From: an uncultured Clostridia bacterium
Lineage (GTDB): Bacteria > Bacillota > Clostridia > Lachnospirales > CAMZNU01
Assembly: GCA_947313885.1 (NCBI GenBank)
Contig: CAMZNU010000010.1
Coordinates: 1-64,000 of the forward strand
Direction: 5' to 3'
DNA: 64,000 nucleotides
Part shown: piece by piece, positions 16,688 to 25,857 of the stretch
Layout: each line of letters opens with the position of its first letter
Position numbering within the stretch: the first letter of the stretch is position 1
Translations under genes and position numbers: made by a program
The notes under the pieces: generated by a model
Told to the model about the DNA's origin: nothing
The model's input: the letters and a program-made list of their open reading frames with translations, nothing else
Databases searched by the model: none

Positions 16688-17764
16688 ATGAGTAGTATAC
16701 AATTTAAAAATATAAAGATGAATATATTTGGCGAATCACATAATGATTACATAGGTGGAACTATAGAGGGGATACAAGCAGGACATAAAATAAATTTAAA
16801 CGTAATAAGAGAAGAAGTAGAAAAAAGAAAACCAAAGGGGAACATTAGTACTAGTAGAAAAGAAGAGGATGATTTTAAAATAATTTCAGGTATTTTTAAT
16901 GATAGAACAACAGGTATGCCAATAACGATAATAATAGAAAATAAAAATAAAAAATCGAAAGATTATGAAAAAACTAAAGATATACCACGTCCATCGCATA
17001 GTGATTATACGGCATTTAAAAAATATGAAGGGTTTAATGATTATAGAGGTGGTGGGCATTTTTCGGGACGTCTTACAGCAGTATTTGTAGTGCTAGGTAG
17101 TATTTGTAAAAGTATATTAGAAAATACAGAAGTAGAAATATTAGGACAAGTTAAAAGTATTGGGGAAATAGAGGGAGAAGATTTTTTAGACGTTAATTTT
17201 ACAAAAGAAGTTTATGAAAATTTAAAAAGTAATTTTCCAGTATGTAAAATGGAACATAAAGAAAAATTTATAAAAGAAATAGAAAAAGCAAAAAATAAAA
17301 ATGATTCTGTAGGTGGCACGGTACAAATTATGATAAGAGGGTTGCAAAGCGGTTTAGGAAATCCAATGTTTGAATCAGTTGAAAGTAACATATCAAAATT
17401 AATTTTTGGCATTCCAGGGGTAAAAGGTATTGAATTTGGAAAAGGTATAGAAATTTCTAAAAGTAGTGGATCTAAAAGTAATGATAACTATAAAATAGAA
17501 AGTGGAGTAGTTAAAACTATTACTAATAATTCAGGTGGGATAAACGGCGGAATAACGAACGGTATGGAAATAGTGTTTACAGTATATTTTAGACCGACGC
17601 CGTCAATAGGAATGGAACAAAAAAGTTTTAATTTAAATACATTAGAGGAAGTAACATTAGAAATAGAAGGACGACATGATCCGTGTATAGTACATAGAGG
17701 TAGTATAGTAGTAAAAAATATAATAGCGGTGTACGTACTAGATATGTATTTAGAAGGTGTATAA
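16688..17764 (+). CDS. aroC: Chorismate synthase
   Basis: 358 aa. GESHNDYIGGTIEGIQAG at the N-terminus, RPSHSDYTAFKKY and RGGGHFSGRLTA in the middle, and GRHDPCIVHRG at the C-terminus are family signatures. It converts EPSP to chorismate using reduced FMN. It abuts aroB and the chorismate mutase gene. Confidence 0.97.
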   Translation: MSSIQFKNIKMNIFGESHNDYIGGTIEGIQAGHKINLNVIREEVEKRKPKGNISTSRKEEDDFKIISGIFNDRTTGMPITIIIENKNKKSKDYEKTKDIPRPSHSDYTAFKKYEGFNDYRGGGHFSGRLTAVFVVLGSICKSILENTEVEILGQVKSIGEIEGEDFLDVNFTKEVYENLKSNFPVCKMEHKEKFIKEIEKAKNKNDSVGGTVQIMIRGLQSGLGNPMFESVESNISKLIFGIPGVKGIEFGKGIEISKSSGSKSNDNYKIESGVVKTITNNSGGINGGITNGMEIVFTVYFRPTPSIGMEQKSFNLNTLEEVTLEIEGRHDPCIVHRGSIVVKNIIAVYVLDMYLEGV

Positions 17765-18031
17765 ATGGATAAAATAGAAAATTTAAGAGAAGAAATAGAT
17801 GTTATAAACAAGGATATAATAAAGTTGTTGATTAGTAGGTTTGAAATAAGTAAAAAAATAGGTGAAGAAAAAAAACTTATAAAAAAAAGTGTGTTAGATA
17901 AAAACCGTGAAGATGAAATATATATAAATTTAGAAAAGCAGTTAAAAAATAGTGAATATAAAGTTGAAATAATAGAAATATTTAAAGAAGTTATTACAAG
18001 AAGTAAAGAAATACAAAAAAGAGGTAAATAA
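17765..18031 (+). CDS. Chorismate mutase (AroQ class)
   Basis: 88 aa, all-helical monofunctional chorismate mutase: LREEIDVINKDIIKLLISRFEISKKIGEEK, then RSKEIQKR. It converts chorismate to prephenate, suggesting that the pathway leads to Phe/Tyr. It lies between aroC and aroA with no gaps; no prephenate dehydratase is in the window. Confidence 0.9.
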   Translation: MDKIENLREEIDVINKDIIKLLISRFEISKKIGEEKKLIKKSVLDKNREDEIYINLEKQLKNSEYKVEIIEIFKEVITRSKEIQKRGK

Positions 18032-19333
18032 ATGGATATTACAGTTAATAAAAGTGAGTTAAATGGAGAAATAATAATACCGCCATCAAAAAGTATGAGT
18101 CACCGTCAAATAATAAGCGGTAGTTTAAGTAAAGGGATAAGTAAAATAAGTAACATAGTATATTCAGAAGATATAAACGCTACTATTGATGCTATGGAAA
18201 GTTTAAATATACGAATAAAAAAGGAAAAAGATTGTGTAATAGTTGGACATGATAGTATAGAAGTAAAAAAAAATTATATAAATTGTAATGAATCGGGATC
18301 AACTATTAGGTTTTTAATACCTATAGCAGTTGCTGTATCAAAAAATGAAACAATAAAATTTGATGGTAAAGAAGGGTTAAGAAAAAGACCGTTACAAATT
18401 TATGAAGATGAGTTTGTAAAAAAAGGGATTAGTTGGAATTGTAGTAATGATAATTTACCTGTTGAAATAAAAGGTGAGCTTAAAAGTGGAATTTATAAAA
18501 TACGTGGAGATGTAAGTTCACAATTTATAACAGGGTTATTATATGGATTGTCATTAGTAGAAGGGAAATCTAAAATAGAAATAATAGGAGATTTAAAATC
18601 AAAAGGGTACGTAGATCTTACGATTAAATCGATGTTAGATTTTGGTGTAAAAGTTATAAATAATAATTATAAAAGTTTTGAAATAGAAAAAAGTGAATAT
18701 AAACCATGTGATGTAATAGTAGAAGGCGATTATTCACAACTTGCATTTTATGGCTTAGCAGGAGTTTTAGGGAAGGAGATAACAGTAAAAGGATTTAATG
18801 ATAAAGAAAAAAGTTTGCAAGGTGATAAAGAAATAATAAAAATGTTAAAAAAGTTTGGCGTAAAGATAGAGGAATTTAAAGATGGGTATAAGTTTTATAA
18901 AAGCGAAACAAAAGGAATAGAAGTTGATGTAAGTGACGTACCAGATTTAGCCCCTGTTTTATGTTGTGTAGGAGCAATTAGCACAGGAGTTACAATAATA
19001 AAAGGTATAGAACGTTTAAAAATAAAAGAATGTGATAGAGGTATGGCTATAGTAACAGAGCTTAGTAAACTTGGGTGTAACATAAAACATAAAGGTAGTT
19101 ATATAGAGATTGTAGGTAGTAAATTAATAGGAAACGTTACGTTAAATAGTTATAACGATCATAGAATAGCTATGGCGTTAACAATACTAGGAAGTAGTAT
19201 AGGAAATATAAAAATAAAAAATATTGAAAGTATAAATAAGTCGTATCCAGAATTTTTAAATGACTTTAAAAAAATAAAAGGTGACTTTAAAAAATCTAGA
19301 TATAACATAATTATTGAAAATCAAGGAGAGTAA
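18032..19333 (+). CDS. aroA: EPSP synthase
   Basis: 433 aa. PPSKSMSHRQIISGSLSKG (N-terminal), NESGSTIRFLIPIA, GDVSSQFITGLLYGL, PDLAPVL and YNDHRIAMAL mark the enolpyruvyl transferase. It closes the aro set in this operon; DAHP synthase is not in the window. Confidence 0.95.
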   Translation: MDITVNKSELNGEIIIPPSKSMSHRQIISGSLSKGISKISNIVYSEDINATIDAMESLNIRIKKEKDCVIVGHDSIEVKKNYINCNESGSTIRFLIPIAVAVSKNETIKFDGKEGLRKRPLQIYEDEFVKKGISWNCSNDNLPVEIKGELKSGIYKIRGDVSSQFITGLLYGLSLVEGKSKIEIIGDLKSKGYVDLTIKSMLDFGVKVINNNYKSFEIEKSEYKPCDVIVEGDYSQLAFYGLAGVLGKEITVKGFNDKEKSLQGDKEIIKMLKKFGVKIEEFKDGYKFYKSETKGIEVDVSDVPDLAPVLCCVGAISTGVTIIKGIERLKIKECDRGMAIVTELSKLGCNIKHKGSYIEIVGSKLIGNVTLNSYNDHRIAMALTILGSSIGNIKIKNIESINKSYPEFLNDFKKIKGDFKKSRYNIIIENQGE

Positions 19334-19334
19334 T

Positions 19335-20762
19335 GTGGAAGGAAAAAAACATATCATTATACTAGTAATATTTATATTTATACTGATAGGTGTAGTAATT
19401 TACTTTACACTAGCATATGAAAATAGTGATGGTGTAAATATTAAAGAAAAAATATATACCTATGGAGAGGATTATTTCTTTATAACAGAAATAAAACAAA
19501 ATGAAGAAAATATAAATGAGAGTGTAAAAACTAAAATTCCTATAATGAATAAAAAGGGAATTATAGAAAACAATAAATTAATAATAAAATTACAATTAAG
19601 TAATGAAAAATTTAAATTAACGTACTTAGATGAAAATGAAGAACTTAAAAAATTAGACTATATAAGTATTAATGATGAAATAATATTAGAAACAAAAGGT
19701 GTCATGTACGTAGAAAATAAAGACGGTACATATATATTAGGAAATAATTTAAATTATGTAGAAATAGGCGATGCTACAATTGTAAAAAAAGAAAACGAAC
19801 CAATTAAAATTAAAAATGTAGGGGAAAAAATGATTTTTGAATATGTAGTAAATAAAGATAGAAAAATGAGTATATGGGGAGCTTATTCAAAAGATGAGTT
19901 GTTTACATATGAAACATTTAAAGAAAAATTTAATAGTCACAAACTAGGTAATGGGAGAGAATTATTAATAGATGGATATTATTTTAATACCCCTACAAGT
20001 TATGAACCTTATGAAGAAAATGCACTATGGAGAATACCGTCGGCGTATATTACGAATAATTTTATAAAGTACGGACATAGTATAGGGGAAAGTATAATAG
20101 GACAAAGTATGTTAAAAATATCTGTAAATAATATAAACGATGAAGGATATATACCATCGAAACCAAAAAGCATGTGGTTAAGTGATGAATATGGCTATGA
20201 AAAATATTTTTTTGATACAAGATTTAATTCAGATACGATAGAAACTTTTTTAGTAGGATATATAAAGTATGGGGATGATGAATATAGAAACGCATATTTA
20301 AAAATGGGCGAGTACTATATAAATCATGTAAAAGAAAATAAACATATAAATTATAGTGAAGATGGAGAAGAAGGATGGCTTATGGAAGATTATAACCAAG
20401 AGGGAAATGATAACAAAGTCCATTCATCATTAAATCATCAATTACATACGATGAAAGTGTTTTATGATATTTATTTAGAAGAGAAAGATGTAGAATATTT
20501 AAATGTTGCAAATAAAATGTTATACGGAATAAAAAACATAAAAGATAAATATATAATAGAAGATGGTGGATTAGAGTATGCATATTTGCCAAATGGAGAG
20601 ATGGGATTTGTAGATTATCCATATCTTACGTATAATGATTTATTTTTAGCCCAGAAAACTATAGAAAAAATAAAGGGGTATAGAGATGATGATTTAGATT
20701 ATTTAATGAGACATAAAAAAAAGCAAATGGATAGAGATGGTATAACAAATTATAAAAAATAA
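19335..20762 (+). CDS. Membrane-anchored D-glucuronyl C5-epimerase-like protein
   Basis: About 475 aa from GTG 19335 behind GGAGAG; the track's TTG lies inside aroA. One N-terminal membrane anchor (IIILVIFIFILIGVVIYF) is followed by a variable extracellular part. The C-terminal half carries SLNHQLHTMKVFYDIYL and GGLEYAYLPNG, which resemble the C-terminal domain of glucuronyl C5-epimerases and other alpha/alpha-toroid sugar enzymes. A role in surface polysaccharide is an inference. It follows aroA by 1 nt, an odd companion for shikimate genes. Confidence 0.6.
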   Translation: MEGKKHIIILVIFIFILIGVVIYFTLAYENSDGVNIKEKIYTYGEDYFFITEIKQNEENINESVKTKIPIMNKKGIIENNKLIIKLQLSNEKFKLTYLDENEELKKLDYISINDEIILETKGVMYVENKDGTYILGNNLNYVEIGDATIVKKENEPIKIKNVGEKMIFEYVVNKDRKMSIWGAYSKDELFTYETFKEKFNSHKLGNGRELLIDGYYFNTPTSYEPYEENALWRIPSAYITNNFIKYGHSIGESIIGQSMLKISVNNINDEGYIPSKPKSMWLSDEYGYEKYFFDTRFNSDTIETFLVGYIKYGDDEYRNAYLKMGEYYINHVKENKHINYSEDGEEGWLMEDYNQEGNDNKVHSSLNHQLHTMKVFYDIYLEEKDVEYLNVANKMLYGIKNIKDKYIIEDGGLEYAYLPNGEMGFVDYPYLTYNDLFLAQKTIEKIKGYRDDDLDYLMRHKKKQMDRDGITNYKK

Positions 20763-20780
20763 ATCGAAGGTTGGTAAAAT

Positions 20781-21617
20781 ATGAAAAAAGTAATTTTTTG
20801 TGGATATGGAGAACTAGGGTTTCAATGTTTAAGAGAATTAAAAAAAAATAAATATGATATAAAATTTATTTTCACCCATAAAGATGTTAAAAATAATGAA
20901 GTTGAAAAATTTGCTATAGAAAATAAAATAGAATATACATATGATGATAGTAGAAAACAAAAAATATTGTATATAGAAAAATTGAATCAAATAGAAGGTG
21001 AGTATTTAATTTCTGTAAATTATAGATACATATTAGAAAGAGAAATATTTGAAATTCAAAAATATGCGGTAAATATTCATGGCTCGTTGTTGCCCAAATA
21101 TAGAGGGCGAACGCCCAATGTGTGGAGTATTATTAATGGTGAAAAATATAGTGGTGTCACAGTACATTTAATAGATGATGGAATAGATACAGGAGATATA
21201 GTAAAGCAAATAAAAATAAAAATAGAAAATAGTTATACAGGGTTTGAATTGCTAAAAAAATTTGAGGAAGTATATCCAAAAATAGTAATTGATAGTTTAG
21301 AAAAATTAGATAGAAATGAAAAATTAGAAAAACAAAATGAAGAAGAGGCAAGTTATTTTGGGAGAAGAACATCGATGATGGGATATATAGATTTTAATAA
21401 AGATAGCAATGAGGTAATAAATTTTGTACGTAGCCAAAGTTACCCATATCCAGGAGCATATTATTATATTAGAGATGGAAGAAAAATAATAATTAATAAA
21501 ATAAAGGTAAGTGAAAGGGAAAAAACTATGCCTATCGGAATAATTAAAAAAGATGGTGGAAAATATTTTGTTAATTGTAAAAATGAAACATTACTATTAG
21601 AAAGTTATGAATTATAA
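20781..21617 (+). CDS. Formyltransferase family protein (Fmt/ArnA-like)
   Basis: 278 aa. The N-terminal Rossmann-like formyl transfer domain contains VNIHGSLLPKYRGRTPN near 97 (catalytic Asn/His) and HLIDDGIDTGDIV near 130 (catalytic Asp). The C-terminal part resembles the Fmt OB-like domain (FVRSQSYPYPGAYYYI). True fmt is at 52561, so this one probably formylates an amino sugar, as in nucleotide-sugar modification. It is co-directional with the epimerase-like gene, 18 nt after it. Confidence 0.75.
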   Translation: MKKVIFCGYGELGFQCLRELKKNKYDIKFIFTHKDVKNNEVEKFAIENKIEYTYDDSRKQKILYIEKLNQIEGEYLISVNYRYILEREIFEIQKYAVNIHGSLLPKYRGRTPNVWSIINGEKYSGVTVHLIDDGIDTGDIVKQIKIKIENSYTGFELLKKFEEVYPKIVIDSLEKLDRNEKLEKQNEEEASYFGRRTSMMGYIDFNKDSNEVINFVRSQSYPYPGAYYYIRDGRKIIINKIKVSEREKTMPIGIIKKDGGKYFVNCKNETLLLESYEL

Positions 21618-21715
21618 AAAATAAATATAACTTATATTTATAAATTTTCAGATAAAAATTGACAAAAGATATTTAAACTTATATGATTAAAAAAATGATG
21701 TAGAAATACATAAAA
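21614..21715 (+). repeat. 102-bp direct repeat, left copy (with promoter)
   Basis: Identical over 102 bp to 23593-23694. It contains TTGACA (21659) and TATGAT (21682) with a 17-nt spacer. The right copy is the natural promoter region of the cobalamin riboswitch. Here it drives the DUF488 cassette, and no riboswitch follows. Confidence 0.95.
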
Positions 21716-21764
21716 ATGGGGTTTATTATGATTGTTGTATGTAAATTTAGATAAGGAAAATAAT

Positions 21765-22439
21765 ATGAGAAAGAATAAGGTTATATATACAATAGGATAC
21801 TCTCCTTTTAAAATAAAAAGATTTATAGAAGTTTTAAAGCAGTATGAAATTTTATGCGTAATTGATGTTAGGAGTAACCCATATTCTAAAATGTATCCAG
21901 AATATAATAAAAATAATTTGGAGAATGAATTAAAACAGATGGGAATACTTTATAGTAACTACAAAACAGAATTTGGAGCAAGACAAACAGATTTAAAATA
22001 TTTTAGTAATGATAAATACTTAGACTTCAATAAATATTCAGAATCTTGTTATTTTAAAGAAGGTATTAGAAAGATAGAAGAAGGAATGGCATTAAATTAT
22101 GTTTTTGTCTTAATGTGTTCCGAAAAAGACCCTATAATCTGCCATAGAAATATTATGGTTGCAAAGGCATTTTATAGTATTGGATATGAAATAAGAAATA
22201 TTCTAGCAGATGGAAAATATGAGAAACAAGATAGTATCGAACAACGATTAGTAGACATATATTTTAAAAATAAAAATCAGATTGCACTATCTGAAGAATT
22301 TTACAAAGAAAATGTAAGGGAAAGTTATGAGTTGCAAAACAAAAAGATAGGGTATAAAAAAGAACAAGATAGTTATGGATGGAGCGATTATAATGAAGAA
22401 GCAACTTTTCACAATAGGATTTACGCAGAAAACAGCTGA
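21765..22439 (+). CDS. DUF488 domain protein (first of two)
   Basis: 224 aa from ATG 21765 behind ATAAGGAAA. DUF488 features: YTIGYSPFKIKRFIEVL, CVIDVRSNPYSKMYPEY, and FVLMCSEKDPIICHRNI, whose Cys-His-Arg is the family's conserved core. A charged 60-residue tail follows the domain. The function of DUF488 is not established. The gene overlaps the next DUF488 gene, ends in TGA (rare among its neighbours) and lies in a cassette bracketed by 102-bp repeats, so it is probably acquired. Confidence 0.8.
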   Translation: MRKNKVIYTIGYSPFKIKRFIEVLKQYEILCVIDVRSNPYSKMYPEYNKNNLENELKQMGILYSNYKTEFGARQTDLKYFSNDKYLDFNKYSESCYFKEGIRKIEEGMALNYVFVLMCSEKDPIICHRNIMVAKAFYSIGYEIRNILADGKYEKQDSIEQRLVDIYFKNKNQIALSEEFYKENVRESYELQNKKIGYKKEQDSYGWSDYNEEATFHNRIYAENS

Positions 22440-22845
22440 AAAATTCTTTGAAATACTTATAGATAATAATATTGAAGTAGTTCTAGACATTAGATTAAAT
22501 AATACGTCGCAATTATCTGTTTTTTCTAAATATCCAGATATAGAGTATTTTTTAAAAGTTATTTGTAATATGGAATACAGACATGATATAAAATTTGCTC
22601 CAGATGAGAATACTTTAAAAAAATATAAAAAAAAGGAAATAGATTGGATAGGATATGTTGATGAATTTAATAAAACAATGAGTAATAGAAATATAATAGA
22701 TTATTTAAGTGAAAATTATTCAGATATAGCAAATAAAAACTATTGTTTGCTTTGTAGTGAGGCAAAAGAGAATATGTGTCATAGAAAGATTCTTTCTAAT
22801 ATACTAGCAAAGCATTTTAAAGGATTAACAATAACACACTTATAA
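22393..22845 (+). CDS. DUF488 domain protein (second, short)
   Basis: 150 aa from ATG 22393 (GGAG 10 nt upstream). FTIGFTQKTAEKFFEIL, VVLDIRLNN and YCLLCSEAKENMCHRKI give the same core as the upstream gene but it is a divergent paralogue without the tail. The 47-nt overlap with the first gene shows translational coupling, so the two probably act together. Confidence 0.8.
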   Translation: MKKQLFTIGFTQKTAEKFFEILIDNNIEVVLDIRLNNTSQLSVFSKYPDIEYFLKVICNMEYRHDIKFAPDENTLKKYKKKEIDWIGYVDEFNKTMSNRNIIDYLSENYSDIANKNYCLLCSEAKENMCHRKILSNILAKHFKGLTITHL

Positions 22846-22859
22846 ATGGGGGTTATAAT

Positions 22860-23509
22860 ATGAAAAAAGAGATAATAATACTAACGAAGAGTAGCAAAAA
22901 TAATGAATACTGTGTAGCGGGAAAGGATATATCAAATGGTAAATGGATAAGAGTTGTTTCAGAAACCGATGGTGGGGAAGTTCCCAAAAAAGATGTAAAA
23001 TATTCTGATGGCAGTGAAGTGGAAATACTTGATATTGTAGAAATAACATTTAAAAAGCATGAACCTAAAGAACATCAATGTGAAAATTATATCTATGACA
23101 ATAATGTAACATGGAAAAAAATGGAACGTAACACGGTTGAGGAAATAAAAAATACATAGATGAAGAAGAGGATATTTTTTTAGATACAAAGCCTTCTATT
23201 GCTTTGCGTGAGATAACTAAACTAGAAAAATCATTGTTATTACTTAAGATAGAAAAAACAAAAGTTGTTCTGTTTGATGATGGAAATATAAAATTACGTT
23301 TCCATTATAAAAATGAAAAATATAAGAGTTTTCATATTACTGATCTAAAAATTAAAAAAATTAAAACAAAGGATGATCTATATATTGTAAATAATGAGAT
23401 TAAAGAATCAGATAATATATTAGTTGTAGTTAGCTTGGCTAATAAACATACAGATGATAAATGTTATAAGGTGATAGCAAAAATATTTACCAATAAATCA
23501 GATAAATAA
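22860..23509 (+). pseudogene. Dual-OB-domain protein gene, frameshifted (or recoded)
   Basis: Two adjacent ORFs make one protein. The first (99 aa: CVAGKDISNGKWIRVVSETDGG, SDGSEVEILDIVEI) matches the first OB half of dual-OB proteins. The second (from the -1 frame: KKYIDEEEDIFLDTKPSIALRE... ILVVVSLANKH... CYKVIAKIF) matches the second half. The break lies at six A (23147-23152), where one missing A or a -1 slip at A-AAA-AAT restores about 216 aa. Whether this is decay, a sequencing error or programmed recoding cannot be told here. OB folds suggest nucleic-acid or nucleotide binding. It lies 14 nt after the DUF488 pair. Confidence 0.7.
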
Positions 23510-23592
23510 TGAATTTAAGTATATTTTTTGAAGTATATGATTTATTCGAATAAAAGTTAAGATTTTTTTATGACAGTGACAAATTATAAAAA

Positions 23593-23694
23593 ATAAAAAA
23601 TAAATATAACTTATATTTATAAATTTTCAGATAAAAATTGACAAAAGATATTTAAACTTATATGATTAAAAAAATGATGTAGAAATACATAAAA
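23593..23694 (+). repeat. 102-bp direct repeat, right copy (riboswitch promoter)
   Basis: Exact copy of 21614-21715. TTGACA (23638) and TATGAT (23661) drive the cobalamin riboswitch and btuFCD. The repeat ends just where the riboswitch begins. An extra partial match (AATTATAAAAAATAA) sits just upstream, shifted by 7 bp. The leftover 23510-23592 holds no gene that I can see. Confidence 0.95.
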
Positions 23695-23830
23695 GGGAAT
23701 TAAGTGAAAATCTTAAAACTGCCCCAGCAACCGTAATATGGACGAAATGCAAATACCACTGCAATTAAATTAATTGTGGGAAGGTGCAAAGTAGGATGAA
23801 ATTAAGTCGGTAGACCTATCATTTTTAGTT
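23692..23830 (+). ncRNA. Cobalamin riboswitch
   Basis: The conserved blocks occur in order: AAGGGAA, AAGTGAAAATCTT, CTGCCCCAGCAACCGTAA (B12 box variant), ACCACTG, GTGGGAAGGTGC, AGTAGGATGAAATTAAGTCGG and TAGACCT. It precedes a B12-type ABC transporter. No intrinsic terminator lies between it and the GGAGGAG ribosome site, so control of translation is more likely. A CTACC (23918) may pair with the GGTAG of the 3' box; this is a guess. Confidence 0.88.
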
Positions 23831-23969
23831 ACTATTCTTCTGGGATGTGAGAAAATGTAGGTTAATCAATTAAATATTAAATAAAAATAAAAATATTAAA
23901 GATTAAAACTATTTCGCTACCTGTAGAATTGTAATTTGTTAATTATAATTTATTATGGAGGAGTTAATT

Positions 23970-24860
23970 ATGAAAAAAGTTTTAGTCTTATTTTTATTGG
24001 TTTTTTTAGTAGGGTGTTCTAATAACACAGAAGTAAAAGAGGAAGTAAAAGAAATTGTAGAAACAAAAGAAGAAGTTAGTAGTATTAATAGAATAATTTC
24101 AACAGCACCATCAAATACAGAAGTTATAGTAGGTTTAGGTTTAGGCGATAAAATAGTAGCTGTAGATAACTTTAGTGATAAATCAGAAATTCCGCATGAC
24201 GTTGTGTTAATGGACATGATGGCACCAAATATGGAATTAATAATGTCTTTAGAGCCAGATGTAATTATTACATCAAATCTTAATAGTGAAGGTGGTAGCC
24301 CCTTTGATCAGATAATAGATTTAGGTTATAACGTTGTAAATATCGAAACAGCGAATTCAATAGAAGATATATATAGTAGTATAGAAGCAATAGGTATAGC
24401 AGTGGAAAAAGAAGAAGAATCAAAAATAATGGTAAAAAATTTAAGAGAAGAAATTGAAGAAATAAGAGAGAAATCAAAACAAATAGAAGAGAGAAAAAAA
24501 GTATATTTTGAGTTAGGAAATTTTTCAGGTAGTTTATATAGTTTGGGGAATGGAACGTATATAGATGAAATTATAAGTGTAGTAGGTGGAGAAAACATTT
24601 TTCATGAACAGGAAAGTTGGATAGTAGTGTCAGGGGAGAGTATAGTAGATAAAGATCCAGAGATAATAGTAACTAGTTCAAGTATGGCAGATTCAGTAGC
24701 AGAGGAAATAAAAACGAGAGAAGGATTTAGTGAAGTTGAAGCGATTAAAAATGATAGAGTACATGTGTTAAAAACTAGTAATTTGTCAAGAGGATCACAA
24801 AAAGTAATAATAGGGATAAGAGAACTTGCGGAGGTTATGTATCCAAATGTTTATAAATAG
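23970..24860 (+). CDS. btuF: Cobalamin ABC transporter substrate-binding lipoprotein
   Basis: 296 aa from ATG 23970; the track's 23955 ATG is part of the ribosome site. The signal peptide ends in lipobox FLVGC, so it is a lipoprotein. The fold of helical-backbone metal/B12 binders is shown by RIISTAPSNTEVIVGLGLGDKIVAVD, LEPDVIITS and a long central helix (EEIEEIREKSKQIEERKK). The cobalamin riboswitch upstream favours corrinoid over iron-siderophore. It overlaps btuC by 14 nt. Confidence 0.85.
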   Translation: MKKVLVLFLLVFLVGCSNNTEVKEEVKEIVETKEEVSSINRIISTAPSNTEVIVGLGLGDKIVAVDNFSDKSEIPHDVVLMDMMAPNMELIMSLEPDVIITSNLNSEGGSPFDQIIDLGYNVVNIETANSIEDIYSSIEAIGIAVEKEEESKIMVKNLREEIEEIREKSKQIEERKKVYFELGNFSGSLYSLGNGTYIDEIISVVGGENIFHEQESWIVVSGESIVDKDPEIIVTSSSMADSVAEEIKTREGFSEVEAIKNDRVHVLKTSNLSRGSQKVIIGIRELAEVMYPNVYK

Positions 24861-25857
24861 TAGTAAACTAAAATTTATAATTTTAATTAGTGTTTTAATA
24901 GTAGTAATTTTTTTAGGTGTGGCATTAGGAAGTGTACATATAGGGTTAAGAGATATAATAGAAATATTTAAAATAAAAATATTTAATTTAGATATGGAAA
25001 TAGAAACACCAAAATACATGTCTATTATATGGCAGTTAAGATTTCCAAGAGTGTTAGTAGGCATTTTATCAGGAAGTGCATTGGCTGTTAGTGGATTATT
25101 GTTCCAAACTATATTAAAAAATCCTATAGCATCACCGTATACATTAGGTGTATCAACAGGGGCATCAATAGGAGTTGCTATAGGAGTTATATTAGGTGTT
25201 AGTAATTTTATGTTATCGGTATTAGGATTTACAGTATCGATATTAGTAGTAGGTTTTATTTTATTAGTAGCGAGCTTATATGATAAATCGCTATCAAATG
25301 TTTCAATAATTTTAATAGGAATGGTAACGTCGTTAACTCTTAATGGATTTTTAACTTTATTAATTCTTTTTGCAGGAGAATCAAGTGGACAAATAATATA
25401 TTGGCAAATGGGTTCATTATCGCTAAAAACCTATAAAAACTTTGTAGACTTATTAGTTGTATTAGTAATAAGTGTAACGTACATATCATTTAAACATGTA
25501 GAGCTAGATATTTTAAGTTTTGGAGAATATGAGGCGAAAAAAATAGGATTAGATGTTGGTAAATTAAAAATTATAATAATAGGTGTTGCAACATTATTAA
25601 CAGCAGTAGTAGTATCGTTAAATGGTGTAATAGGATTTATAGGGTTAGTGTCACCGCATATAGCGAGGAAAATTTTTGGAAGTAGACATAAATTATTAAT
25701 ACCAGGATCAATAATTATAGGAAGTATAATATTAGTAAGTGCAGATATGGTAGCGAGGACAGTTATGCAACCATCAGAGTTACCAGTAGGAGCTATAACA
25801 GCTTTAATGGGTGGACCATTTTTTGGATATGTGTATTTAAGAAAAGGGAAAAAATAA
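24847..25857 (+). CDS. btuC: Cobalamin ABC transporter permease
   Basis: 336 aa from ATG 24847. FecCD/BtuC-family permease with about ten membrane helices: LRFPRVLVGILSGSALAVSG near 68, NPIASPYTLGVSTGAS near 97, GVIGFIGLVSPHIARKI near 266, and RTVMQPSELPVGAITALMGGPFF at the C-terminus. It follows btuF and overlaps btuD by one base. Confidence 0.9.
   Translation: MFINSSKLKFIILISVLIVVIFLGVALGSVHIGLRDIIEIFKIKIFNLDMEIETPKYMSIIWQLRFPRVLVGILSGSALAVSGLLFQTILKNPIASPYTLGVSTGASIGVAIGVILGVSNFMLSVLGFTVSILVVGFILLVASLYDKSLSNVSIILIGMVTSLTLNGFLTLLILFAGESSGQIIYWQMGSLSLKTYKNFVDLLVVLVISVTYISFKHVELDILSFGEYEAKKIGLDVGKLKIIIIGVATLLTAVVVSLNGVIGFIGLVSPHIARKIFGSRHKLLIPGSIIIGSIILVSADMVARTVMQPSELPVGAITALMGGPFFGYVYLRKGKK

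Noticed and set aside
20781-21617. Second methionyl-tRNA formyltransferase
   Set aside because: Canonical fmt sits with def at 52561; this copy reads RGRTPN where fmt has RGAAPI and lies beside a sugar-enzyme-like gene.
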